Shown piece by piece: positions 9,629 to 16,843 of a stretch of 64,000 nt of DNA. The DNA is from Paracoccaceae bacterium (GTDB lineage: Bacteria; Pseudomonadota; Alphaproteobacteria; Rhodobacterales; Rhodobacteraceae), in the NCBI GenBank assembly GCA_028284605.1, contig JANQRL010000007.1, positions 22,037 through 86,036 of the forward strand, in the 5' to 3' direction. The notes beneath the pieces were generated by a model. It was not told the DNA's origin, searched no databases, and worked only from the letters and a program-made list of their open reading frames with translations. Made by a program: the position numbers and the translations under genes. Every line of letters starts with the position of its first letter. Position 1 is the stretch's first letter.

Positions 9629-9657
9629 TTGACAGATGTTCATGCATTGTTCATGTT
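9629..9657 (+). promoter_or_regulatory. SOS-regulated mmcB promoter with LexA box
   Basis: A -35 element TTGACA (9629-9634) and a -10-like CATGTT (9652-9657) are 17 bases apart. Between them lies GTTCATGCATTGTTC (9638-9652), an exact GTTC-N7-GTTC alphaproteobacterial LexA site. The ATG of mmcB follows the -10 by only six bases, so the transcript would be leaderless or nearly so. Confidence 0.8.
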
Positions 9658-9663
9658 CTGCCC

Positions 9664-10122
9664 ATGCCCGATGACCTCCGTTCCCTGACCCCCGGACAGG
9701 CCCTGGCCCGTGGTGTCTGCCGGCATCTCCTGAGCCACGATTTCGTCAGCGTCGAGGAACTGGTGCCGGCACGGGGGCTCAGGGTTGATGTCATGGGCCT
9801 CGGTCCGAAACAGGAGGTTTGGGTGGTGGAGTGCAAATCCTCCCGCGCCGATTTCCAGTCCGACCAGAAGTGGCAGGGCTATCTGGAATGGTGCGACCGG
9901 TTCTTCTGGGCGGTTGACGGGGCGTTTCCGGTGGAGCTTCTGCCGGAGGAGACCGGGCTCATCGTCGCCGACGCCTATGATGCGGAGATCGTGCGGATGG
10001 GACCGGAGGCGAAGTTGGCGGCGCCGCGCCGCAAGGTGATGGTGCAGAAATTCGCCCGCCACGCCGCGCTGAGGGCCCATGCCGCGCGCGACCCGGGTGT
10101 CAGCCTTTCGGAGTGGGGCTGA
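9664..10122 (+). CDS. mmcB: MmcB family DNA repair protein
   Basis: The protein has 152 residues with a nuclease-like core: LRVDVMGLG followed by VWVVECKSSRADFQSDQKWQGY, i.e. a D...E-x-K PD-(D/E)xK-type arrangement. In Caulobacter, mmcB is SOS-induced and contributes to mitomycin C resistance; the LexA box just upstream agrees. The substrate is not established. The 3' end overlaps the convergent gene at 10100-10300 by 23 bases. Confidence 0.88.
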   Translation: MPDDLRSLTPGQALARGVCRHLLSHDFVSVEELVPARGLRVDVMGLGPKQEVWVVECKSSRADFQSDQKWQGYLEWCDRFFWAVDGAFPVELLPEETGLIVADAYDAEIVRMGPEAKLAAPRRKVMVQKFARHAALRAHAARDPGVSLSEWG

Positions 10123-10300
10123 GCTTGCGCGCAGCGCTCGCGGCGGCGCGCAGTTCCTCGGCGATCTCCTCGGCCTCGTCGGGCTCGAAATCCATCGGGA
10201 TCTCGGTCTTGCCGGCCTCGATATAAAGCCGCACCATGCCGAGCGTGGTCGGCCCGATCCTGAGATTGGCCTCGATGTCGCGTTCGGTGTCGATGCCCAT
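10100..10300 (-). CDS. DUF6324-like small protein
   Basis: The protein has 66 residues: an N-terminal MGIDTERDIEANLRIGPTTL, a central LYIEAGKTEIPMDFEPDEAEEIAEEL and a basic tail. It looks like the short alphaproteobacterial family DUF6324 (family name from memory). ATG 10300 is supported by AGGAAAGGA just upstream. It is soluble, with no known function, and convergent with mmcB. Confidence 0.75.
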   Translation of the reverse strand: MGIDTERDIEANLRIGPTTLGMVRLYIEAGKTEIPMDFEPDEAEEIAEELRAAASAARKLSPTPKG

Positions 10301-10366
10301 GGCGCGTCCTTTCCTCAAGGCGAGGCGATATATCGGGCCGGGCGGAGAAGGCAAGGCGGGGCGGGG

Positions 10367-10849
10367 ATGACGGAGATTGTGCTGAGGCGGTTCGAGGCCG
10401 GGGATGCGGACTGGCTGACCGAGCGCCATGCGGAGCTTTATGCCCGGGACGAGGGGTTTGACGACACGTTCGGGCCGCTCGTGGCGGGTATTCTCGCGGA
10501 CTTCCTGGCCGAGCACGTTCCCGCGCGGGAGCGGGGTTGGATCGCGGCGCGGGGCGAGGAGCGGCTGGGCTCGATCTTCTGTGTCCGCAAGGATGAGGAG
10601 ACGGCCAAGCTGCGCCTGTTCCTGCTGGTGCCGGAGGCGCGGGGGCTGGGGCTCGGGCGCCGGCTCCTCGACGCCTGCATGGGGTTTGCGCGGGAGGCGG
10701 GTTATGCCCGCATGGTGCTCTGGACCCATGAGAGCCACCGCGCCGCCTGCGCGCTCTATGCCCGCACCGGCTGGCGCCTGACCGCCTCGGAACCGGTTCA
10801 TTCATTCGGGGTCGATCTGGTCGAGCAGACCTGGGAGGTCGATCTCTAG
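10367..10849 (+). CDS. GNAT family N-acetyltransferase
   Basis: Acetyl-CoA-dependent transferase of 160 residues. Motif A is clear in LFLLVPEARGLGLGRRLLDAC (Q/RxxGxG/A type loop, here ARGLGLG). The C-terminal HESHRAACALYARTGW matches the usual motif B. The substrate is unknown. ATG 10367 follows GGGGCGGGG. It is divergent from the small gene at 10100-10300. Confidence 0.85.
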   Translation: MTEIVLRRFEAGDADWLTERHAELYARDEGFDDTFGPLVAGILADFLAEHVPARERGWIAARGEERLGSIFCVRKDEETAKLRLFLLVPEARGLGLGRRLLDACMGFAREAGYARMVLWTHESHRAACALYARTGWRLTASEPVHSFGVDLVEQTWEVDL

Positions 10850-10939
10850 GGCGTTTCGGGGCAGTCAGGAGGACGGATCGGCCTACGCAGTTGTGGCGGA
10901 GAGAGACCCGAGGCCACCGGTCCCGGAGTGCCCCGCCCC

Positions 10940-10968
10940 TTGCATTTGCGGACCCGCGGAGCTAATCC
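10940..10968 (+). promoter_or_regulatory. Promoter of tRNA-His
   Basis: TTGCAT (10940-10945) and TAATCC (10963-10968) are separated by 17 bases and lie 12 bases before the mature tRNA start, as expected for a stable RNA gene. Confidence 0.6.
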
Positions 10969-10979
10969 CGCCGCGGAGT

Positions 10980-11056
10980 GCCGACATAGCTCAGTTGGTT
11001 AGAGCGCTTGATTGTGGATCAAGAGGTCCCCCGTTCGAGCCGGGGTGTCGGTACCA
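10980..11056 (+). tRNA. tRNA-His (GTG), CCA encoded
   Basis: Full 77-base cloverleaf. Acceptor GCCGACA pairs with TGTCGGT (a G1-U72 wobble). D stem GCTC/GAGC, anticodon stem CTTGA/TCAAG with loop TTGTGGA (anticodon GTG), T arm CCCCG-TTCGAGC-CGGGG, A73 and an encoded CCA. The base before G1 is T, so no G-1 is encoded. A73 and absence of G-1 are the known alphaproteobacterial exception to the universal tRNA-His identity element. Confidence 0.97.
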
Positions 11057-11096
11057 TTTCCCGCCAAATGAGCGCTGCGTTGGCGATCCGTTCCCG

Positions 11097-11142
11097 CAAG
11101 TCTTCGACGAAGACTTGATCCGACTTTTCGACGAAAAGTCGG
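11097..11142. repeat. Twin-hairpin element B
   Basis: Hairpin 1 (11097-11117) has arms CAAGTCTTCG and CGAAGACTTG around one base. Hairpin 2 (11120-11142) has arms CCGACTTTTCG and CGAAAAGTCGG around one base. Both are perfect. It is followed by CGCCCCC, as is element E at 32685. It lies between tRNA-His and the convergent end of the DUF4387 gene and may end transcription from both sides. Confidence 0.75.
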
Positions 11143-11151
11143 CGCCCCCTG

Positions 11152-11457
11152 TCAGTCGAGGGCCAGTCCGGCCACCAGCACCGCCCAGCCCGCGCCGTGC
11201 ATGTCGCGGTCCGCCGCCGTGCCCTGGACGGCGGGGCGGGGCAGGGAGAGCTTGACCACGTTGAGGTCGGGGATGTCGAAGCGGCGCAGGAGCTGGGTTT
11301 CGGTGCCGAGGGCGGCGGCGGCGCGGGCGGTGTCGAGGCCGGCCGAGAGGCGCCGATAGGCGGCCTCGGAGCCGCAGAAGATGTCCACGGTCACCCAGAA
11401 CGGGCCGGCATTCTTCGACCGGACCTTTTCGGCGATGGCGCCCACGGTGTCAGACAT
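11152..11457 (-). CDS. DUF4387 domain protein
   Basis: The protein has 101 residues covering the whole DUF4387 family, with conserved RSKNAGPFWVTVDIFC, FDIPDLNVVKLSLPRP and DRDMHGAGWAVLV. The function is unproven; the family is repeatedly found next to, or fused with, AtuA-like DUF1446 proteins in catabolic clusters, as here. Its ATG lies inside the last codons of the DUF1446 gene (8-base overlap), so the two are translationally coupled. No signal peptide; cytoplasmic. Confidence 0.85.
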   Translation of the reverse strand: MSDTVGAIAEKVRSKNAGPFWVTVDIFCGSEAAYRRLSAGLDTARAAAALGTETQLLRRFDIPDLNVVKLSLPRPAVQGTAADRDMHGAGWAVLVAGLALD

Positions 11458-12796
11458 CGTGGGTCTCGAGGGCGAAGGCGTCCATCGGGTCGGCCAGCTC
11501 CAGAACGTGGTTGAGGCAGAACTCGTAGATGGGCCCACGATCGATCTCGGCGGGGGAGAACGGGAAGGCGAAGGTGGGCTGTTCCTCTTCCGGTGTCAGC
11601 GGGTGGTGCAGCAGGTAGGGATTGAGGAGCTTGCCGATCTCATTGGCGCGCGCCTGGGTCGGGGCGGTGATGAGGCCGAGGACGCCCAGCTCCACCGGAT
11701 CGCCGGTCTGCGTCTCCAGCGGGCCCAACGTCGCATTCTTGCCGATCTGGCGCAGTTCGAGGGTGAAATCGTCGGTGCCGAGACGGTCGCGGACCTTGGC
11801 GCTGCATTTCTCAAGGATATCGGAGCACCAGTCATCGGCGGCCGCGACATAGCGCGGGTCGCGCAGCAGCGCCAGAAGGATGGTCTGGTAGCCGGCGATC
11901 CGGGCGCCTTCGAGCTTCACGCTGTAGCGCTCGGAGGGGACCCATTCGGAGCCTTCGACGCGGACGCTGCGGTCGTCGAGGGCGGTGTAGCGGGCGCCGG
12001 TTACGTCGAGATGGCCGCCGGGCTCATAGAGCAGGAACGGGTCGGAATTCTCATAGAGCATATGGGCGGAGACGGTGTGCGGCGTGGCCCGGGCGCCGTC
12101 GGCGAGCGGTGTGACGGTGAAGCCGGTCTCGTCGAAATCGACGAGGATGACGCCGGATTGCGGGTTCGTGGCGCAGAGCGCGCCGCATTCGCCGATCTTC
12201 GCGCCGTGCCAGGCGGCGCCGGGGTTCGCACCCCGGGCGAGCGGCAGGGCGGCGATGATGGCGGTGTCGGTGGTGCGGCCGGCGATGACGATGTCGGCGC
12301 CGGTGGCCAGGGCCGCGTTGATCTGCTCGGCCCCGGCGAGGGCGACGATATGGGTGCAGCTTTCGATGAGGGCCGCGTCGATCTCGGGCGCGGGGGGCAG
12401 CGGCGAGAGGCGGTTGGTCGCGTAGGCCGCCGCGATCTCCGCCGGATCCTGTTCGCTGCGCAGGAGGGCGACTTTCGCCGAAAGACCCTCCTCGGCCAGG
12501 ACTTCTCGGGTGATCTCGAAGAGCCAATCAACGGTACTGTCGGTGCCGCAGGTCCCGGCGGTGCCGATGACGAGGGGGCAGCCCGCCGCCTCCCGCGCCT
12601 CGATCAGCCCGGCCCATTCGAGCTTCGTCGAGGCGCGGGAATACTTCGACACCCCGCGCCCGAGATAGGACGGCCCGCTATCGGTGGAGCCGCCGTCGAT
12701 GGCGATCAGGTCCGGTTTCGCCGCCACCCCGCGCCGCAGCGCCTCTGCGTCATAGCCGAGCCCGAGGGCGCCGGAGGGGACCAGCACCCGGACCAT
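11450..12796 (-). CDS. AtuA-like acyclic terpene utilization family protein (DUF1446)
   Basis: The protein has 448 residues. Typical DUF1446 features are IAIDGGSTDSGPSYLG near the N terminus, VIGTAGTCGTD at about 76-86, and DIVIAGRTTDTAI. The Pseudomonas homologue AtuA belongs to the citronellol/geraniol degradation operon but its reaction is not defined. Here it lies with a CoA-transferase and a TctABC importer, so action on an imported organic acid or its CoA ester is plausible inference. The start is 3 bases after the hydrolase stop. Confidence 0.85.
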   Translation of the reverse strand: MVRVLVPSGALGLGYDAEALRRGVAAKPDLIAIDGGSTDSGPSYLGRGVSKYSRASTKLEWAGLIEAREAAGCPLVIGTAGTCGTDSTVDWLFEITREVLAEEGLSAKVALLRSEQDPAEIAAAYATNRLSPLPPAPEIDAALIESCTHIVALAGAEQINAALATGADIVIAGRTTDTAIIAALPLARGANPGAAWHGAKIGECGALCATNPQSGVILVDFDETGFTVTPLADGARATPHTVSAHMLYENSDPFLLYEPGGHLDVTGARYTALDDRSVRVEGSEWVPSERYSVKLEGARIAGYQTILLALLRDPRYVAAADDWCSDILEKCSAKVRDRLGTDDFTLELRQIGKNATLGPLETQTGDPVELGVLGLITAPTQARANEIGKLLNPYLLHHPLTPEEEQPTFAFPFSPAEIDRGPIYEFCLNHVLELADPMDAFALETHDV

Positions 12797-12799
12797 GGC

Positions 12800-13660
12800 T
12801 CAGTTCAGGCCCGCGAGCCAGGCGTCGAGGCGGGTAAAGAAGGCGTCTTCTTCGGTGATGAACGGGTAATGCGCCGAGCCCTCGAAGATCGCCAGGTCCG
12901 CACCGGGGATCAGCCCGGCGATGCGCTCGGCCCCCGGACCCGGCAGGGTGATCGGGTCCGAGGCCCCGCCCACGACGAAGGTCGGGACGGCGATGGACGG
13001 CAGGTCTTCCAGCGTGTTGAAGGTGGCGAGCAGCGCCCCCGCCGCGTTCCAGGCCTCGCCGGAATAGGAGGTGGCGGCATCGAGGGCCGCGCCGACCTCG
13101 GGGTCGTAATCGGCGAAATACATCGGGATGATGGCGTTCCAGGTCTCCTGGAAGTCCGCGTCCGAGGCCATGGGCTGGGAGAAGAGCTTGCCGAAAGCGG
13201 CCATCTGCTCTTCGGTCCCCGACACTCCGGGCGCATAGTCGAAGGCCGGCACCGTGTTCAGGAGCGCCAGACCGGAGAGGCGGTCAGGATGGGTGATCGC
13301 GAAATGCTGGGCGATGAAGCCGCCATAGGAATGGCCGATCACCACCGCGCTCTCGTGGCCGAGATGGTCGAGCAGCCCGGCGGCATCCGAGGCGAGCCGG
13401 TCGAAGGTCATCTCGGCATAATCCGCGGGCCGGGTCGAGCGGCCATTGCCGAAATGGTCGTAGTAGATGACCTGGTTTGTGTCGGCGAGGGCGTCGAAAT
13501 AGGGCCTGAGATAGGTGTGGTCGAGGCCGAGCCCGCCATGCAGGACAAGGACGGGCGGGCCTTCGCCGACCGTTTCATAGAAGATCTCGGCGCCGTTGAT
13601 TTCGGCGGTGTCGGCGAAGGCCGGGCCGGCGGCCAGAGCGAGAAGAGCGAGTAGTCTCAT
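12800..13660 (-). CDS. Periplasmic alpha/beta hydrolase
   Basis: The protein has 286 residues with an N-terminal signal peptide (MRLLALLALAAGPAFA, cut probably after AFA). The alpha/beta-hydrolase fold is complete: HGGLG oxyanion stretch, nucleophile Ser in GHSYGG, an acid candidate in GGASDPI and His in GSAHYP. The substrate is unknown; as a periplasmic esterase or amidase it could release the acid taken up by the neighbouring TctABC system (inference). Followed three bases later by the DUF1446 gene. Confidence 0.85.
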   Translation of the reverse strand: MRLLALLALAAGPAFADTAEINGAEIFYETVGEGPPVLVLHGGLGLDHTYLRPYFDALADTNQVIYYDHFGNGRSTRPADYAEMTFDRLASDAAGLLDHLGHESAVVIGHSYGGFIAQHFAITHPDRLSGLALLNTVPAFDYAPGVSGTEEQMAAFGKLFSQPMASDADFQETWNAIIPMYFADYDPEVGAALDAATSYSGEAWNAAGALLATFNTLEDLPSIAVPTFVVGGASDPITLPGPGAERIAGLIPGADLAIFEGSAHYPFITEEDAFFTRLDAWLAGLN

Positions 13661-13692
13661 GGTGGCGTCCTCCACATGTTTTTCCGAGCGGC

Positions 13693-13783
13693 GCGCCCCG
13701 TCGACGGGGCGCCCTTGCCCTTCGTCGACGAAGGGCGATACGCGCTTGCGCAAGCGCGTCTTCGCGGACAGTCGACTGTCCGC
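13693..13783. repeat. Array of four 20-bp perfect palindromes (element C)
   Basis: Four perfect palindromes occupy 13693-13712, 13717-13736, 13740-13759 and 13764-13783, with spacers of 4, 3 and 4 bases. Each has a different sequence; three centre on GTCGAC and one on TTGCGCAA. They fill the gap between the tctA stop and the hydrolase start, so they would sit inside a polycistronic message. Confidence 0.85.
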
Positions 13784-13800
13784 CCTGCACCGCCTTCCCG

Positions 13801-15309
13801 TCAATCCGACACCATCTGCGGCTTCCTCAGGATGCGGCGCAGGAACATCGGCGCGATGAAGCCGGCGACGGCGGCGATCAGCAGCCCCGTGGAGATGCCC
13901 GAGGAGAAGAGATAGGTCCAGTCCCCGTCCGAGAGCACCATGGCGTCGCGGAGCTGTTTCTCCATCTTCCCGCCCAGGAGGATGCCGAGGATCACCGGCA
14001 CGGTGGGGATGTCGAGCTTGCGCAGGACATAGCCCAGCACCCCGAAGGCCGTGACCAGCAGCAGGTCGAAATAGCTACCCGTCAGGGAGAAGATGCCGAC
14101 GAAGGACACCATGGTAACGGCGGGCATCAGCACGGCGGGGGGCACGTCGAGGACGCGCACGAAGATGCGCACCATGGGCACGTTCATCGCCAGCAGCACG
14201 AAATTGGCGATCAGAAGCGAGGCGATCAGGCCCCAGACCACATCGGGCCGATCGGTGAAGAGCGTCGGGCCCGGGGTGATGTTGAGCGTGACCAGCACGG
14301 CGAGCAGCACGGCGGTGGTGCCGGAGCCCGGCACGCCGAGGGTCAGCATTGGCACCAGCGCACCGCCGGCGGCGGAGTTGTTGCCGACTTCCGGCGCCGC
14401 GACGCCCTTCGGCACCCCGGTGCCGAACCCGCCTTTCTTCCCGGCGATGGATTTCTCCATCACATAGGTCAGGAACGAGCCGAGGGAGGCGCCGGCTCCG
14501 GGGAGGACCCCGGCGATGAAGCCCACGACGGTCGAGCGCGCCATGGTCCAGCGGGTGCTCCAGATCTCCCACCAGGGGATGCGGACCTTACCGAGCTTGA
14601 TGCCGACGGCGCCCTGCTTGCCGTGCTTCTCGATGAAGAAGAAGACTTCGGAGACGGCGAAGAGGCCGACGATGGCGACGAGGAAATCGACCCCGTCATA
14701 GAGGTGCAGGTTGCCCCCCGTGAGACGCGGCATCCCGGAGTTTGGGTCGAGCCCGATCATCGCGATGCCGATTCCGAGGCAGGAGGCGAAGGCGGCCTTG
14801 GCCTGGTTGTTCGAGGCGATGCCGCCCAGGGTGCAGAAGGCCAGGAGGTAGAGCGCGAAGTATTCGGCGGGGCCGAACTGGTAGGCGATCTCGCTCAGGA
14901 GTGGCGCGAGCAGCATCAGGCCGACAGTGGCCAGCGTGGCGCCGACGAAGGAGGCGACGCCGGAGATCACGAGCGCCTCGCCCGGCTTGCCGTTCTTGGC
15001 CATCGGGTAACCGTCGAGGCAGGTCATCATGGCCGGCTCGTCGCCGGGGATGTTGAGCAGAATCGAGCTGATCCGCCCGCCATACATCGCGCCGTAATAG
15101 ATCGCCGTCAGGAGGACGAGGGCCTCCACGGCGCCGAGACCCAGCGAGAAGGTGAGCGGGATCATGATCGCCACGCCGTTCGACGGCCCGAGACCCGGCA
15201 GGGCGCCGACGATGGTGCCGATGAAACAGCCGAGGACGGCGAGCATCAGCGTGTAGGGCGAGAGCGCGATGTCGAACCCGAGCGCGAGGTTGGCGAGGAT
15301 GTTCTCCAT
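13801..15309 (-). CDS. tctA: Tripartite tricarboxylate transporter large permease TctA
   Basis: Main membrane subunit of a secondary carboxylate importer. It has 502 residues and about 11-12 hydrophobic segments. Signature stretches are GALPGLGPSNGVAIMIPLTF near residue 36 and GIPG-like SILLNIPGDEPAMMTCLDGYPMA. The order in the cluster is tctC-tctB-tctA; the TctB stop lies 4 bases upstream of this ATG. The four-palindrome array follows. Confidence 0.94.
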   Translation of the reverse strand: MENILANLALGFDIALSPYTLMLAVLGCFIGTIVGALPGLGPSNGVAIMIPLTFSLGLGAVEALVLLTAIYYGAMYGGRISSILLNIPGDEPAMMTCLDGYPMAKNGKPGEALVISGVASFVGATLATVGLMLLAPLLSEIAYQFGPAEYFALYLLAFCTLGGIASNNQAKAAFASCLGIGIAMIGLDPNSGMPRLTGGNLHLYDGVDFLVAIVGLFAVSEVFFFIEKHGKQGAVGIKLGKVRIPWWEIWSTRWTMARSTVVGFIAGVLPGAGASLGSFLTYVMEKSIAGKKGGFGTGVPKGVAAPEVGNNSAAGGALVPMLTLGVPGSGTTAVLLAVLVTLNITPGPTLFTDRPDVVWGLIASLLIANFVLLAMNVPMVRIFVRVLDVPPAVLMPAVTMVSFVGIFSLTGSYFDLLLVTAFGVLGYVLRKLDIPTVPVILGILLGGKMEKQLRDAMVLSDGDWTYLFSSGISTGLLIAAVAGFIAPMFLRRILRKPQMVSD

Positions 15310-15313
15310 CGCG

Positions 15314-15757
15314 TCAGCCCGCCAGCCAGCGCGGCAGGCCGAAGAGGCTCAGGCCCAGCACGTAGCGGAAGAGGAGGTAGAGGCCGATCGAGACCCCGAT
15401 GCCGGAGAGGAGCGCGGCGCGGGGTTTCGGCGTGATCTGGTAGCTGATGACCGACGCCACGACGGCGGTCGAAAGGAGAAAGCCGAGCGGGCGCAGGGCA
15501 TAGGCGTAGCCGACCAGCAGCGCCGTGGCCACAGCGAGGGACAGGAGTGCCCTTGCCTCTGGCCAGTCCGGCTCCTCGTCCGGCGAGAACACCATCACCG
15601 CGCCGCAAAGCGCCGCCACGCAGCCGATGATGATCGGGAAGGTGCGCGAACCGAGCGGGTCGGAAAAGAACGGCTGAGTGATCTGAGAGGCGCTCGCGAT
15701 ATAGACGAGCGCCCCCAGAATCACGACGGCGCCGAAGACGCGGTCGGATTTCAGCAT
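15314..15757 (-). CDS. tctB: Tripartite tricarboxylate transporter small permease TctB
   Basis: The protein has 147 residues with four hydrophobic segments (about 7-25, 40-58, 72-100 and 115-137), typical of the poorly conserved TctB subunit. It works with TctA in the inner membrane. It begins 13 bases after the tctC stop. The assignment rests mainly on size, topology and position. Confidence 0.85.
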   Translation of the reverse strand: MLKSDRVFGAVVILGALVYIASASQITQPFFSDPLGSRTFPIIIGCVAALCGAVMVFSPDEEPDWPEARALLSLAVATALLVGYAYALRPLGFLLSTAVVASVISYQITPKPRAALLSGIGVSIGLYLLFRYVLGLSLFGLPRWLAG

Positions 15758-15770
15758 TGGGAACGTGCCC

Positions 15771-16736
15771 TTACTGGATGACGCCGATTTCGCGGCTGAG
15801 TTCGGCGGTGTCGGCGATCACGTCATCGACCCAGGACTGGAACTCGTCGCCGACCAGGGTGAAGGGGGCGAGACCGTTGGCCTCCATCGCCTCGGCCCAT
15901 TCGGCGCTGTCGGCCACGGCCTGGAGCTTCGCCGCCCAATCCTGGAACACCTCGTCGGAAATGTCTTTCGGGACATAGAGGCCGCGCCAGTTCACCGCGA
16001 CGACATCGAAGCCCTGTTCGACGGCGGTGGGAATGTCCTCGAAGCCCGGCACCCGGTCCTGGGTCAGGACCGCAAGCACCCGCACGTCGCCGTTCTGGAC
16101 GAAGCCCACGACCTCGGACATGTCGCCGGTCATGCCCTGGGTGAAGCCGCCGATGGTCTGGGTGATCGCGTCGGCGCCGCCATCGACGCCGATATAGCGC
16201 ACGGCCGTGATGTCGGTGAAGCCGGCATCCTGGAGCACCATCAGCACCTTGAGGTGATCGAAGCCGCCCGCGGCGGAGCCGCCCGCGAAGGCGACGGAGG
16301 AGGGATCGGCCTTGATCGCCTCGACCATGTCGCGCAGCGACTGGAACGGGCTGTCATTGGCCACCACGATCACGCCCGGATCGGCACCGATCGCGCCCAC
16401 GAAGCGCACCTGATCGGCGGTCGCGCCGCCGAAGGCGTTCTGGGCCAGACGGGTGGCGGTGGCCTGGGAGGCCGCGACGATCAGCTCGGGGTCGTCGTTG
16501 CGCTCGTTCACCACGTGGGAATAGGCGAGCCCGCCGCCGCCGCCGGCCATGTTGGTGATCTGCACCGGATTATCGACCTGACCGATATCGTACAGGATCT
16601 TGCCGATCTGGCGGCAGGTGAAATCCCAGCCGCCGCCGGGGTTTGCGGGCGCGATGCATTCGGCTGCGGAGGCCGAGGTGGCGCCGAGGCTGAGCAGGAC
16701 GCCGGTGGCCAGCGCCTTAAGCGTGAAGTGCTTCAT
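15771..16736 (-). CDS. tctC: Tripartite tricarboxylate transporter substrate-binding protein (Bug/TctC family)
   Basis: Periplasmic receptor of 321 residues. I chose ATG 16736 because MKHFTLKALATGVLLSLGAT followed by SASA-A is a clear signal peptide and GGAGGA-type purines precede it. Bug-family features are APANPGGGWDFTCR, VDNPVQITNMAGGGGGLA and DPGVIVVANDSPF. The ligand is a carboxylate that cannot be named from sequence. It lies 107 bases downstream of the CoA-transferase. Confidence 0.92.
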   Translation of the reverse strand: MKHFTLKALATGVLLSLGATSASAAECIAPANPGGGWDFTCRQIGKILYDIGQVDNPVQITNMAGGGGGLAYSHVVNERNDDPELIVAASQATATRLAQNAFGGATADQVRFVGAIGADPGVIVVANDSPFQSLRDMVEAIKADPSSVAFAGGSAAGGFDHLKVLMVLQDAGFTDITAVRYIGVDGGADAITQTIGGFTQGMTGDMSEVVGFVQNGDVRVLAVLTQDRVPGFEDIPTAVEQGFDVVAVNWRGLYVPKDISDEVFQDWAAKLQAVADSAEWAEAMEANGLAPFTLVGDEFQSWVDDVIADTAELSREIGVIQ

Positions 16737-16843
16737 GTTGTCCTCCCTATGGGTGCGGGCCGGGTGTTTCGAGCCCCGGTCCCGCCGCACAAGTCGGGAG
16801 GCTGGCATGGGGTTTGGGGGCTGTCCAGCGCTTTCCGGTCGGG

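Noticed and set aside
9237..9663. RNase P RNA or tmRNA gene
   Set aside because: Size is suitable, but the RNase P core GAGGAAAGTCC and the tmRNA TTCGAC/tag region are missing.
11012..11026. FNR-like TTGAT...ATCAA
   Set aside because: The half-sites are the two strands of the tRNA-His anticodon stem and the spacing is 5, not 4.
11381..13654. 757-codon open frame on the plus strand
   Set aside because: It runs antisense through DUF4387, the DUF1446 gene and the hydrolase, whose minus-strand products are clearly recognisable families. The plus-strand product is Gly/Arg/Asp-rich and unlike any protein, a typical high-GC shadow.
13693..13783. Phage attachment or integron recombination site
   Set aside because: No integrase, tRNA or cassette genes nearby. 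The palindromes differ in sequence and match the general twin-hairpin layout seen elsewhere in the window.
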